Positions 45,133 to 55,030 of a stretch of 64,000 nucleotides of DNA are shown here, piece after piece. Each line of letters starts with the position of its first letter. Position 1 is the stretch's first letter. Source of the DNA: Terriglobia bacterium (GTDB lineage: Bacteria; Acidobacteriota; Terriglobia; Terriglobales; Acidobacteriaceae); contig JAIQEU010000014.1 of the NCBI GenBank assembly GCA_020073665.1, positions 1-64,000 on the forward strand, given 5' to 3'. A program made the translations under genes and the position numbers. Below the pieces are notes generated by a model that did no database searches, was not told the DNA's origin, and was given only the letters and a program-made list of their open reading frames with translations.

Positions 45133-46544
45133 GAAGCCTTTTCGTCAAAATTTTTCTTTCCTACTGGGCGGCCCAGGCGCTGGTGGTGGTGGCGGCCATC
45201 CTGGTGACACTGGCTACGCGCCCGCCCCGCCAAATCTCGAGCGTGGAAGCGCAACAGGCCACGTTTCTCAGCGAAGCGGTAAAGGCCTACCAGGGCGGCG
45301 GGACGGAAGTGCTGCACCACTACCTGAGAAGTATCCACGAGTCTCAGCACGTCCGGCTTTTTCTGTTTGACGGAAAGGGACAGGATCTTACCGGCCACAA
45401 GCCGCCGGAATGGATTGAGCGGGTGGAGCGCGGCGAAACCCGGACAGCCGACAGCTTCTGGGGACGCATGGGGGCGGAGCGGTTTCTGCGCCAGGCCATG
45501 ACCACAGAGGACGGGCAACGTTACATCCTGGTAATCGAATTGCCCCCGGAGGAGCATCCGTTTTTGGGCCCGCATGGAGTTCCAGGGCTGGGCATTGCCA
45601 TCGCCGTCCTTTCTTCCGGGCTGGTGTGTTTCTTTCTGGCCCGATATCTGACTCGGCCAGTGGTGCGCTTGCGCGACGCCACCCAGAAGTTGGCTGCCGG
45701 AGACCTGAGCGCCCGCGCTGGTGTTCCCAAGAGCCGGCGTCACGACGAGATCGCCGAACTGGTGCGAGACTTCGACACCATGGCAGAACGTCTGGAGAAC
45801 CTGGTCAACGCCCAGAACCGGCTGTTGCACGATATTTCCCACGAACTGCGGTCTCCGCTGGCGCGTCTGAGCGTGGCGCTCGGCTTGCTGCAGCAGCGCA
45901 GCGGACCGGAAGCCCAGGGCGCGCTCGACCGGATTGACCTGGAGGCCAATCGCTTGAACGAGTTGATTGGCCGGTTGCTTACCATTGCCCGCCTGGAACA
46001 GGGAGGCAACGGTGCGCAGAAGGTACTGGTCGAACTCGAAGACCTCGTCCGTCAAGTCGCCAGCGACGCCGATTTCGAGGCGCAGAGCCGGAACTGCCGC
46101 GTGGCTGTCAGCATCGGCGGTCAGTGCTCCATCGTGGGCGTTCCTGACCTTCTGCACAGCGCCATTGAGAATGTTGTACGCAACGCCGTGCGCTACACCC
46201 GGGAGGGCACGAACGTCGAGATTCGCCTGGAGAAAGCCTGGGGAACCGACGGTTCCGTGGCCGCGCTGCGGGTGAGTGATTTCGGCCCAGGCGTGCCCGA
46301 CGAATCACTGGACAAGTTGTTTGTGCCGTTCTATCGCATCGACGACGCCCGGGGCCGCCAAACCGGGGGCGTTGGCCTGGGACTGGCGATCACAGAGCGA
46401 GCGGTGCGCCTGCATGGCGGAAGCGTGAAGGCGTACAACCGGACGGGAGGCGGATTGACCGTCGAGATTCGGCTGCCGCTAGCGGCGGCGGACACCGCAG
46501 CCGCGAGGGAACCCCAAACCGAGGTACCCTCCGACCACGCCTGA
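45129..46544 (+). CDS. CpxA-like sensor histidine kinase
   Basis: A 471-residue membrane kinase: helix 1 at about residues 7-27, a periplasmic domain of about 125 residues, helix 2 at about 155-175, HAMP (RYLTRPVVRLRDATQKLAAGDL), HisKA with phospho-His in HDISHELRSPLARLSVALG, and HATPase with N-box (ENVVRNAVRYT) and G-boxes (DFGPGVPD, GGVGLGLAI). The organisation matches CpxA/EnvZ-type kinases. Its ATG overlaps the stop of the broken regulator, and the CpxP-like gene and CpxR-type box are adjacent, so envelope-stress sensing is the likely role. The kinase itself is intact. Confidence 0.9.
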   Translation: MRSLFVKIFLSYWAAQALVVVAAILVTLATRPPRQISSVEAQQATFLSEAVKAYQGGGTEVLHHYLRSIHESQHVRLFLFDGKGQDLTGHKPPEWIERVERGETRTADSFWGRMGAERFLRQAMTTEDGQRYILVIELPPEEHPFLGPHGVPGLGIAIAVLSSGLVCFFLARYLTRPVVRLRDATQKLAAGDLSARAGVPKSRRHDEIAELVRDFDTMAERLENLVNAQNRLLHDISHELRSPLARLSVALGLLQQRSGPEAQGALDRIDLEANRLNELIGRLLTIARLEQGGNGAQKVLVELEDLVRQVASDADFEAQSRNCRVAVSIGGQCSIVGVPDLLHSAIENVVRNAVRYTREGTNVEIRLEKAWGTDGSVAALRVSDFGPGVPDESLDKLFVPFYRIDDARGRQTGGVGLGLAITERAVRLHGGSVKAYNRTGGGLTVEIRLPLAAADTAAAREPQTEVPSDHA

Positions 46545-46734
46545 TTCCCGTTTGCACGTCTGTTGTTCCACTCAGGCAACTTTCCTGCTTTGTGTGGGTT
46601 CCAACCCAGCTGAGTTTGCTCTTCCGGTGCATTCCTGATACACAAATGGGTACCCCAAAATGCCTCAGTTCCGGCCCGGCAGGGTTTAGCCGGGGTATGC
46701 GGAGAGTGAGGAAGCACACGGAGAAGGAATACCG

Positions 46735-47862
46735 ATGAAGTTTCGCTCGTGGGTAGGTCTGCTGGTTCTGCTTTCACCACTCGTTCTGACCAGCTGCTCG
46801 AACAATAGCTCCACCTCCGGCTCCAGTTCCACCGGCGCTCTCTACGTCACCACCCAGGGAGACCAAATGGTGTCTTCCTTCAGCGCAAACCTGGGCAACG
46901 GCACTCTCTCCGCGGTTGGGACGAGCCAAGGCACGGGCGTAATGCCTGCTGCGATGGTGCTTTCGCCGTCCGGCAATGCGCTGTTCGTAGCCAATAGCGC
47001 CTCTGGGGACATCTCGGCTTTCACCGTCAACAGTGACGGCACTCTGACCGCCGTCAGCGGCAGCACTTTGGCGGGTACCAGCCCCGTGAGCATGGCTTTC
47101 GATCCGGGCGGAAAGTTGCTGTTTGTGGCCGATGCAGGTATTCCGGGCTCGACGACGCAAGTGGGCAGCGTTTTGGTCTATTCCGTCTCCGGCACGACCT
47201 TGACGCCGGTGGGATCGATCGTCACCACGTCTTCGGGAGCGGTTAACGCCATGCCCGTGGCGGTTGCGGTGTCGGTTCAGGCGAGCGCGAGTTTTCTTTA
47301 CGTCGCCAATCAGAACGACGGCACCGTTTGCGCCTACCAGTACGATGCCACTGGCGCGGCAACTTCTCTGGCTCCGCCCTACGCCGTGGGTACGGCTCCT
47401 TCTGCTCTGGCCGTGACTCCCACCGCTACCGTAATCCCGAATGGAACGTTTCTTTACGTGGCCAATTCCGGCTCGAATAACGTCAGCGGGTTCACCATTG
47501 ACCCGACGCTGGGGACGCTGACATCGGTGGGCACTCCGTTTTCGGCGGGCCTGGATCCGGTCTCCATGGCAGTGTCGCCAAAGGGAAAGTATCTCTACGT
47601 TGCCGACAAACAGTCGAATCAGATCTCCTCTTACGTTATCAGCCCGGTCAGCGGGGTGCTCACACCGGCAGCTCCCGCCACCACCTCGACCGCAATAAAC
47701 CCGGTTTGGGTCGCGGTGCATCCTGCCGGGACGTGGGTCTATGTCGCGAACATCGGGTCGGCCTCGATCTCGATTTTGGAGATCAAGAGCACCGGCGCGC
47801 TGGGGACTCCCACGGGGCCGCTGACCACGGGCGGACAGCCTTCGGCCATTGCCCTGAAATAG
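46735..47862 (+). CDS. Beta-propeller lipoprotein (lactonase/YVTN type)
   Basis: A 375-residue protein with a lipoprotein signal peptide (KFRSWVGLLVLLSPLVLTSC; lipobox LTSC), a Ser/Thr/Gly linker and about seven repeated blades of the form LYVTTQGDQMVSSFS, LFVANSASGDISAF, LYVANQNDGTVCAY, LYVANSGSNNVSGF, LYVADKQSNQISSY and VYVANIGSASISIL. This is the 6-phosphogluconolactonase-like seven-bladed propeller common in acidobacterial secretomes. ATG 46735 with GAGAAGGA upstream. Catalytic lactonase residues could not be confirmed; binding or cell-surface roles are equally possible. A decayed relative lies at 26170-26359. Confidence 0.8.
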   Translation: MKFRSWVGLLVLLSPLVLTSCSNNSSTSGSSSTGALYVTTQGDQMVSSFSANLGNGTLSAVGTSQGTGVMPAAMVLSPSGNALFVANSASGDISAFTVNSDGTLTAVSGSTLAGTSPVSMAFDPGGKLLFVADAGIPGSTTQVGSVLVYSVSGTTLTPVGSIVTTSSGAVNAMPVAVAVSVQASASFLYVANQNDGTVCAYQYDATGAATSLAPPYAVGTAPSALAVTPTATVIPNGTFLYVANSGSNNVSGFTIDPTLGTLTSVGTPFSAGLDPVSMAVSPKGKYLYVADKQSNQISSYVISPVSGVLTPAAPATTSTAINPVWVAVHPAGTWVYVANIGSASISILEIKSTGALGTPTGPLTTGGQPSAIALK

Positions 47863-47896
47863 TTTCCGTCTTTGAGGTTGGCTCTGGAAACAATCT

Positions 47897-50230
47897 CTAG
47901 GTGGGTACCTTCAGAATCAAATACCCGCCCAGCAAAGCGAAGATCAGGTCGGGCGACCAGGCCGCCAGCACAGGTGGCAACTGGCTGACGTTTCCCATGG
48001 CCTCGAACAGGCCCGACACCGTCCAATACACCACGGCGATGCCCACCGCTACAGCTACTCCGGCGATGGCTCCGCGCCGTCCAGCTGACAGGGAGAAGGG
48101 GACGGCCAGCACCGCCATGACCAGGGTGATGATCGGGTAAGAAAATTTCTTCTGCAATTGCACCCGCAGCCGCACCACGTCGAATCCGCTCTGCTGCAGG
48201 TCGTTGATGTAGCGTCGCAACTCCTGGTAATCCATTTCGGACGACTGCCTCACCTCTTTCTTGAAGTAGGGAGGCGGCTCGTTGATGGCGGCGAAAGTGG
48301 AGACGTCAAACTTGCGATAGCCCTCGATGGCGGGGCCGCGCAAGCTCCGCTCCCACCCCTGGGCGCAGATCCAGCGGTTCAAGGTGCTCTCCCAATGGGC
48401 GCGTTCCGCGTACACCCGGTGAGTGAGCTGGAAGCTGGCCGGGTCGAACTGGAACACGGTGAGCTTGCCGAACTGGTCGCGGTCGGAATCGAAAAACTGG
48501 TAGTAGTAAATGTTGGAATGCTCGCCGAAAATCCACTTGCGATCAGGGTTGAGATAGGTCTGCGGTGGCTTGCCTTTGATCTGGTTGCGCAGCGCGTCTT
48601 GGCGCTTGTTGGCATGCGGCAAGTAGAACTGGTCAAAGAAAAACAGGCCGGCGGCAAGCAGGGTAGAAGCCACCAGGACCGGCAAGATGATGCGGTAGAT
48701 ACTGATGCCGGTGGCTTTGACCGCGGTAATTTCGTTGGAGCGCTGCATCAGCCCAAAGGTGACCAGCACGGCCAGCAGGATGCCCAGCGGAATGATGTTG
48801 TAGAGGAAGTATGGGGTAACGTTAGCCAGGTATTCCGACACCACCAATGGCGAGATCTGGTTGCGCAGAATGTCCCCCAGCAGCTCAAACAGGGTGAATA
48901 CCAGAAACAGCACCAGGAACGTGCTCACGATCATCGCCAGGTAGACGAAGAACTCACGCAGCACATAGTCGTCGAGGATCATCGGGAAGCGGGCGCTGAA
49001 CACTCGGCGGCGCCCGGCAGCCTTTTCGAACACGCCTTCGGCAGGGCTGAGCCGCGATCCGTTTCCTGCGCCTTCGGCCGTTGCGGGCTTCAGCGGATTC
49101 CAGCGGAAGCGCAGCGCTGCGACTTCAATCGGTTTGCGCTCCGCCCGCCACAGCAGGAATGAACCCCCAGCAAAGAACAGGATATTGGCCAGCCACACTC
49201 CGAACCAGGGCGCGACTTTACCCTGGCGTGCCAGAGACACTCCCACCAGGGAAAAGGAATAGTAGACAAAGACCAGCAGGATGGTGAGCACGAACCCCGT
49301 CGACTTTCCTCCCTTCTTGGACGACAGGCCGAGTGGAATGCCGACCAGGGCCAACACCACGCAAGCGGTGGGCAGAGCCAGCCGACGATGGAACTCGATC
49401 AGGTACCAGACAGCAATAAACCTTCTCGACTTGTGCGCGTGCTGCAGCAGTTCCCCGGTGCCTAACTCTGAGACCGGGGCTGGTTCCTGGTCCGGTTTGT
49501 CCTCTGTCTGAGGAATCTGAATGGGAATATCGGTCTGCTGGAACGTCGATACTTGATACGTGTCGGGAGTTTGCGGATCGGTTTCGTGGGTGGAGCCTTG
49601 GGTCAAGTGCAGGCGCAGCGTGTCGGGTCCCTCGTTGATCAGGATTCCTTGCCGGGCCAGCGTGATTCGCGGCGCCGAAGGCGTGCTGATATCGGCAATG
49701 AAAACGTTCTTCCAGATCGCCGCACCCTGCGCGCTGCTTATGTCCTGCACGTACAACACGATCTTGGGGAAGCCTTCATAGAAAACCCGCGGCTGGATTT
49801 CGAACGAAGCCTGCGAAGTCCTCAGCCGGTCCTGCAGGCGGCCCAGCGCGGCCTCGGATTGTGGCGCCAGATAAACCGCATTGGCGAAAGCCAGCGCCCA
49901 AGTCAGGAGCACAAAAATCGAAAGTATCCGGAGAAATCCCCAGACACCGATCCCGCTGGCCCGCATGGCGGTAATTTCGCTGTCGGCCGCCAGCCGGCTG
50001 AGCCCGATCAGAATCCCCACCAGCACTCCCATCGGCAGTGTGTAGGTGAGGGCGACAGGAACGGTGAAGAAGAAGATCTGGGCCACGCTCGGCAAAGGCG
50101 CGCTATTGCGGACCACCAACTCCAGGATGCGTCCCAGGTCGCGGGTGAACAGGACAAAAGTGAACACCGCCGCCCCGATCAGGGCATTCGCCGTAACTTC
50201 GCGCAGAATGTAGCGGGTCAGAATCCGCAT
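47897..50230 (-). CDS. LptF-LptG fusion, LPS export permease
   Basis: A 777-residue protein made of two YjgP/YjgQ permeases in series. The first (about residues 1-375) begins RILTRYILREVTANALIGAA and has the SEITAMRASGIG loop; the second (about 410-777) begins ILDDYVLREFFVYLAMIVST and has SNEITAVKATGIS. Each has a periplasmic beta-jellyroll between helix pairs. In E. coli LptF and LptG are separate and form the membrane part of the LptB2FG ABC transporter that extracts LPS from the inner membrane; here one chain supplies both, so it would pair with an LptB dimer encoded elsewhere. ATG 50230. No neighbour is functionally related. Confidence 0.9.
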   Translation of the reverse strand: MRILTRYILREVTANALIGAAVFTFVLFTRDLGRILELVVRNSAPLPSVAQIFFFTVPVALTYTLPMGVLVGILIGLSRLAADSEITAMRASGIGVWGFLRILSIFVLLTWALAFANAVYLAPQSEAALGRLQDRLRTSQASFEIQPRVFYEGFPKIVLYVQDISSAQGAAIWKNVFIADISTPSAPRITLARQGILINEGPDTLRLHLTQGSTHETDPQTPDTYQVSTFQQTDIPIQIPQTEDKPDQEPAPVSELGTGELLQHAHKSRRFIAVWYLIEFHRRLALPTACVVLALVGIPLGLSSKKGGKSTGFVLTILLVFVYYSFSLVGVSLARQGKVAPWFGVWLANILFFAGGSFLLWRAERKPIEVAALRFRWNPLKPATAEGAGNGSRLSPAEGVFEKAAGRRRVFSARFPMILDDYVLREFFVYLAMIVSTFLVLFLVFTLFELLGDILRNQISPLVVSEYLANVTPYFLYNIIPLGILLAVLVTFGLMQRSNEITAVKATGISIYRIILPVLVASTLLAAGLFFFDQFYLPHANKRQDALRNQIKGKPPQTYLNPDRKWIFGEHSNIYYYQFFDSDRDQFGKLTVFQFDPASFQLTHRVYAERAHWESTLNRWICAQGWERSLRGPAIEGYRKFDVSTFAAINEPPPYFKKEVRQSSEMDYQELRRYINDLQQSGFDVVRLRVQLQKKFSYPIITLVMAVLAVPFSLSAGRRGAIAGVAVAVGIAVVYWTVSGLFEAMGNVSQLPPVLAAWSPDLIFALLGGYLILKVPT

Positions 50231-50359
50231 GGGCGACGCTTATCAAGCGAGTCTATCATTTGGTGGAATGTAAACCTTGAAACCTGCGGACAGTCCGGAA
50301 AAAGGCAGCCAAACTGTCACAAAGCCGGTTGGGGTCCGTCCAATCAGAGTAGGGGTGCT

Positions 50360-50883
50360 ATGGACTATTTGCGAGAGGATGACGCCTTGGACCGCGACCT
50401 GGTGCGGAAAGCCCAGGGCGGGGACCAGAAGGCGCTGGAAGAGCTGATCCGGCGCCACCAGCCATGGGTGCTGCATATTGCGCACCGTATGTTGTGGGGC
50501 CCGCCGACGCCGAAGATGCAACCCAGGAGATCTTTCTGAAGGCGATAACCCATCTCGGCGGCTTCCGGCAGGAAAGCGGATTTCGGACTTGGCTGTACAG
50601 AATCGCGGCCAATCATTTGCTTGACCGGTGCCGCACCACTAAATCGTTTGACCAGGTGGCCCGCATGCTTGCCGGTACGGACGACACGGTGCCCGCTCTC
50701 CGCGCATACGAGCATGAGCGGTACAAGAGAGTTTCAGGCCTCGTCAAGCGCTCTCGCTTGCAGGGATGGATAGGGCAACAAAAGAGTGCCTTCGCTTGTG
50801 GGATTCGCAACCTCATGATGCAATGGACTCCTGCCGTGATCATGCAGCGGGCCTACGAAATGAACGTGGACTTTGAGCTTTGA
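50360..50883 (+). pseudogene. ECF-type sigma factor, frameshifted and lacking a recognisable region 4
   Basis: ATG 50360 after AGGGG starts DYLREDDALDRDLVRKAQGG and the beginning of region 2 (HQPWVLHIAHRMLW), then the frame breaks at the G4C3 run near 50497-50503. One missing base would restore GPADAEDATQEIFLKAITHL and FRTWLYRIAANHLLDRCR, the rest of region 2. After about YEHER (near 50720) the sequence no longer resembles a sigma factor, and the -35-binding region 4 helix-turn-helix is not found in any frame. So there is a one-base frameshift plus loss or replacement of the 3' part. Without region 4 the product would not be an active sigma factor. Confidence 0.7.
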
Positions 50884-51006
50884 ACCAGGGCATGGCTGCC
50901 CACCCGTCACCCCTTCACTTGCGCATGCGCACCCTTTCGTAGCACAATCTCCCGCCCGGCACTCGTGACCTGGTTCGCGTCTCAACGATCTTCCAACGGT
51001 GGTGAA

Positions 51007-52464
51007 ATGAACTCTCGGCGTGCCCTTGCAACTGCTCTCGTCATTTTTCTGGTGCTCACCTGTGCGGCTCAGCCAGCCGACGATCTCCAGCAAACCACTG
51101 ACCGCTTGGCGAGCTCGGTCCTGCTTGGTCCATCGATGACCACGCTGCGGGAGCTGACCGACGGCTTCGGCGGACGCCTTACCGGCTCTCCCGCTTACCA
51201 GGCGGCTGCCGAATGGGCGGCGGCAAAGTTCGGCAGCTTCGGCATCCATAGCGTGCGGCTGGAGTCCTTCGAAATTCCTAACGGCTGGCAGCGGAGATGG
51301 GCCCATGGTGAGATGGTGGCTCCCCTGGTGCGTCCTTTGCACCTGGAGTCGGTCGGGTGGACGCCATCGACTCCCGAAGGTGGAATCCAGGGCGAGGTCG
51401 TGGTGATAGATGACTTCTCCGCCGACCACATCAAAGCGCAAGCGGCACAGATCAACGGCCATGTCGTGTTGTTGGATACCTCAAAGCTTTTCGCCCAGGG
51501 CGTCTGGAAGGCGCTCCCTGTTCTCTCGGCTTCGTATGCCTACTTGAAGGATGCCGGTGCCCTGGGTATCCTCCAACCCGATCGCGAGAAAGACAACGTG
51601 CTAAACGCGCACGATGCACTGTGGGGCGCAAAGATGAGCCCGTTGCCCGCGTTCCAACTCGGCCTGGAAGATTCCAAGCTGATCCGTCGCCTGCTCGATG
51701 CCAGGCAATCCGTAAGCGTTAAGCTGGAGGCGCAGAACAAAACTTCGGGCGCCACCGCGGTGAACAACGTGATTGCAGAAATCCGCGGTACCGAGCATCC
51801 CGAGGAATGGATCCTGATCGGAGCGCACCTGGATTCCTGGGACTTCGGCACCGGAGCACAGGATAACGGCGCGGGCGCCGCCATGGTGCTGGAAGCGGCG
51901 CGCGCCATCGCCGCGCTGGGCCAGCCTCCGCGCCGATCGATCCGCTTCGCGCTCTGGGGTGGAGAGGAGCAGGGTCTTCTGGGCTCGTTTGCGTACACGC
52001 AGGCGCATGCGACCGAGTTGGAGAAATGCGTGGCGGTGCTGAACACCGACAACGGCGCCGGGCATCCCAAGGGCTGGAAAGTGGAAGGGCGCAAAGACCT
52101 TATGGAGGCGATGGCGCCCATCAGCAACACTCTCTTGAAAGCCTTGAGTGGTGACGATTTGTCGATGGAGGTGACTTACGACACCGACCATGGACCTTTC
52201 CTTCTGAAAGGCGTTCCTGCCTTCGACCTCGAAGTCGACATGTCGCACTACATGGAGATCCATCACAAATCGAGCGACACGTTCGACAAGGTAGACGCGC
52301 TGAACTTCAAAGCGGACGCGGCTGTGGTAGCGGTCACAGCTTATGCCATCGCCGAGGATGCCCGGCCGATTGCTCCTCACCTCGATCACGCAGCGGTCGG
52401 CGAAATTCTAAAAAAAGCTGGACTCGACGAGTTTCTCAAGAGCGTGGGTGTCTGGAATCCATAA
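51007..52464 (+). CDS. Secreted M28-family zinc aminopeptidase/carboxypeptidase
   Basis: A 485-residue exported peptidase with signal peptide NSRRALATALVIFLVLTCAAQ. A PA-like insert lies at about 130-220. The catalytic M28 domain shows all co-catalytic zinc ligands: His in IGAHLDSWDFG, bridging Asp in AQDNGAGAAMVLE, the Glu pair in LWGGEEQGLLGS, Asp in LNTDNGAG and the late His in MSHYMEIHHKSSDT. ATG 51007 with GGTGGTGA upstream. It is similar to plasma glutamate carboxypeptidase-like enzymes, which remove residues from peptides outside the cytoplasm. Substrate range unknown. Confidence 0.9.
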   Translation: MNSRRALATALVIFLVLTCAAQPADDLQQTTDRLASSVLLGPSMTTLRELTDGFGGRLTGSPAYQAAAEWAAAKFGSFGIHSVRLESFEIPNGWQRRWAHGEMVAPLVRPLHLESVGWTPSTPEGGIQGEVVVIDDFSADHIKAQAAQINGHVVLLDTSKLFAQGVWKALPVLSASYAYLKDAGALGILQPDREKDNVLNAHDALWGAKMSPLPAFQLGLEDSKLIRRLLDARQSVSVKLEAQNKTSGATAVNNVIAEIRGTEHPEEWILIGAHLDSWDFGTGAQDNGAGAAMVLEAARAIAALGQPPRRSIRFALWGGEEQGLLGSFAYTQAHATELEKCVAVLNTDNGAGHPKGWKVEGRKDLMEAMAPISNTLLKALSGDDLSMEVTYDTDHGPFLLKGVPAFDLEVDMSHYMEIHHKSSDTFDKVDALNFKADAAVVAVTAYAIAEDARPIAPHLDHAAVGEILKKAGLDEFLKSVGVWNP

Positions 52465-52561
52465 CCTGTCGCCACATCCCCAAGGAGTAGAGATTTCCCA
52501 CGCCGGGTAGAACCTACCTCCCATCTGGCCGCAAACGTGCCACGATGGAATCGGATTCGAA

Positions 52562-52936
52562 GTGGTAGTCGCTGGCAACGCGCCCCAGGGCCTGAAAGTG
52601 TTCCACTCGGACGCGGGCGAAATTGATGCCGTCATCGCCGACTACGATATGCCTGGGATGAACGGCGCCGAACTGGCCGCCGAACTGAAGCGCCGCAACC
52701 CTGGCCTGCCGGTGATCATGGTGTCAGGATGCCAGGCGGTGCTGGAAGAGGCGCCCCATTTTGTGGATGCCTCCATGCCCAAGGGCGCGCCTATCGACAC
52801 GATCGTGGAACAGGTTGAACTCCTGCTAACCGGCCAACGGCATCCTGCAGTGCCGCTCTCGCGGTACTTGCCACTTGGCTCCGCGCTGGCAGGCGTGGCC
52901 GCGGCAGGATTTCTGATTCCCAAGATCTGGAAGTAG
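52562..52936 (+). pseudogene. Receiver-domain fragment with C-terminal membrane helix
   Basis: A 124-residue reading from GTG 52562. It contains the middle and end of a CheY-like receiver: GEIDAVIADYDMPGMNGAELAAEL (phosphoacceptor Asp), PVIMVSG (Thr/Ser position), then a poorly conserved Lys region and a final helix (LPLGSALAGVAAAGFLIPKIW) that looks membrane-inserting. The first strand and acidic pocket are missing, and the open frame reaches only to TAG 52508 upstream with no ATG, so the 5' end appears lost. With only the GTG start it would lack the acidic residues needed for phosphorylation. It may be a remnant of a membrane-tethered receiver. It converges on glgB. Confidence 0.55.
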
Positions 52937-52948
52937 CGGTAGCGCCGG

Positions 52949-54886
52949 CTATTCTGCTTTCAGGAACAATGCGCCCAGCGGCGGCAGAACCAGGTTGAGC
53001 GAGCAAGGCCGTCCGTGCGCGGGTACGTCCTCCGCCGTGCATCCGCCCAGATTGCCAAGCCCACCGCCGCCATATTCCTTGCCATCGCTGTTCAGAAGTT
53101 CCCGCCAGAAGCCGCCCGAAGGAACTCCCACCCGGTAGGTCGCGCGCGGCACCGGCGTGAAATTGCACACTATTAGCACCGTGTCCTTGGGCGATTTTCC
53201 CTTGCGCAGCAGCGACACCACGCTGGCGGCTGCGTCGTTGCAATCCACCCACTCGAAACCTGCCGGATCGGTATCCAACTGGTGCATGCCTGGTTCATTG
53301 CGATACAAGCGGTTTAGCTGCTCCACCCAGCTCTGTACTCCACGGTGGACCGGGTATTGCAATACGTGCCACTCCAGGCTGGTATCGTGGGCCCACTCGC
53401 ACACCTGTCCAAATTCGTCGCCCATGAACAGCAGCTTCTTGCCGGGCTGCGCGTACATGTAGGCGAACAGCAAGCGCAGGTTGGCAAACCTCTGCCATTC
53501 GTCGCCGGGCATCTTCCCGATGAGCGAGCCCTTGCCATGCACTACTTCGTCATGAGACAGCGGCAGCACAAAGTTCTCCGTGAACCCGTACAGCATCCGA
53601 AACGTGAGTTGGTTGTGGTGATACTTGCGGTGGATCGGGTCCTCCGCAAAGTACTTCAGCGTGTCGTGCATCCAGCCCATGTCCCACTTCATGCCGAAGC
53701 CCAGCCCGCCAATGTAAGTGGGGCGTGACACCATCGGCCAGGCCGTGGATTCCTCCGCAAAGTTCTGGATTCCGGGGTGCTCCTTGTAGGTCTCCTGGTT
53801 GAACTGGCGCAGGAAATCGATGGCTTCCAGATTTTCGCGTCCGCCGAACTGGTTGGGAATCCACTCGCCGTGCTTGCGGGAGTAGTCTAGGTACAACATA
53901 GACGCGACTGCATCCACCCGCAGGCCGTCGGCGTGATATTTGTCGAGCCAGAACATCGCGCTGGAGAGCAGGAAGCTGCGCACCTCGTTGCGTCCGTAGT
54001 TGAAGATGTGGGTCTTCCAGTCGGGATGAAAGCCCTTGCGGGAATCGGAATGCTCGAACAGGTGGGTGCCGTCGAAGTAGGCCAGCCCGTGGGAGTCGGA
54101 AGGGAAATGGGAAGGCACCCAGTCGAGGATCACGCCAATCCCGTGCTGGTGCAGGTAATCCACAAGGTACATGAAATCCTGTGGCGTGCCGTAGCGTGCG
54201 GTCGGCGCGAAATATCCCGTGGTCTGGTATCCCCACGACCCGTAAAAGGGATGCTCCATTACCGGCAGCAGTTCGACGTGAGTAAAATACATTCGCTTGG
54301 CGTAATCGGCGAGCCGGGGCGCGAGTTCGCGATAGGTGAGCGGGCGGTTGTGCTCTTCCGGTACGCGCATCCAGGAGCCGAGGTGAATCTCGTAAATCGA
54401 AATCGGCGCCTGCAAAGAAGCCTTCTGCTTGCGGGTCTCCATCCACTCTAGGTCATTCCAGTCGTAGGCCAGGTCCCAGACCACAGACGCGGTGCGGGGC
54501 GGCTTCTCATGAAACACCCCGAAGGGATCGGCTTTATCGCCGACGTGCCCGTGGTGATGCGAACTGATGTGGAACTTGTAAAGCGCGCCTTGCCCGACCC
54601 CGGGCACGAAGCCCTCCCAAATCCCAGAGCTGCCACGGGCCCGCAAGGGATGAGAATGCGGGTCCCATCCGTTAAAGCTGCCCATTAACGACACTTCACG
54701 CGCATTCGGCGCCCACACGCTGAAGCATGCGCCTTGCTGGTCTTCCTCACTCAACAGGTGAGCTCCCATCTTCTCGTGAATGCGATAGTGGTTGCCTTCG
54801 TTGAAAAGATACATGTCCTGTTCGGTTAAAAGGCTGACGTCGTAGCGGGGACGAGGTGCGGGCGCGAAGGTAGCGGTCTTCGTCAT
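52949..54886 (-). CDS. glgB: 1,4-alpha-glucan branching enzyme (GH13)
   Basis: A 645-residue enzyme that introduces alpha-1,6 branches in glycogen. CBM48 domain at about residues 50-140 ([20 protein letters not shown]), then a GH13 barrel with [20 protein letters not shown], nucleophile Asp in [19 protein letters not shown], acid Glu in [14 protein letters not shown] and the third Asp in [16 protein letters not shown]-terminal beta domain to the end. ATG 54886 is preferred over the longer reading because conserved sequence starts after it. It is divergent from a GH57 enzyme 144 nt away, indicating a glycogen or alpha-glucan locus. Confidence 0.96.
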   Translation of the reverse strand: MTKTATFAPAPRPRYDVSLLTEQDMYLFNEGNHYRIHEKMGAHLLSEEDQQGACFSVWAPNAREVSLMGSFNGWDPHSHPLRARGSSGIWEGFVPGVGQGALYKFHISSHHHGHVGDKADPFGVFHEKPPRTASVVWDLAYDWNDLEWMETRKQKASLQAPISIYEIHLGSWMRVPEEHNRPLTYRELAPRLADYAKRMYFTHVELLPVMEHPFYGSWGYQTTGYFAPTARYGTPQDFMYLVDYLHQHGIGVILDWVPSHFPSDSHGLAYFDGTHLFEHSDSRKGFHPDWKTHIFNYGRNEVRSFLLSSAMFWLDKYHADGLRVDAVASMLYLDYSRKHGEWIPNQFGGRENLEAIDFLRQFNQETYKEHPGIQNFAEESTAWPMVSRPTYIGGLGFGMKWDMGWMHDTLKYFAEDPIHRKYHHNQLTFRMLYGFTENFVLPLSHDEVVHGKGSLIGKMPGDEWQRFANLRLLFAYMYAQPGKKLLFMGDEFGQVCEWAHDTSLEWHVLQYPVHRGVQSWVEQLNRLYRNEPGMHQLDTDPAGFEWVDCNDAAASVVSLLRKGKSPKDTVLIVCNFTPVPRATYRVGVPSGGFWRELLNSDGKEYGGGGLGNLGGCTAEDVPAHGRPCSLNLVLPPLGALFLKAE

Positions 54887-55030
54887 CGGTTGTCCACTAG
54901 TGTACCGGAGGAGCCCGAAGTTTTCCCGGCAGGATCGTAGCGGGGCGGCACGGCCTGTGGTTCCCACAAATTCACTCCCCGCGTGCTAGACTGGCTACTC
55001 GCCCCTGTCTCGGCCCTCTTAGGGGGCACC

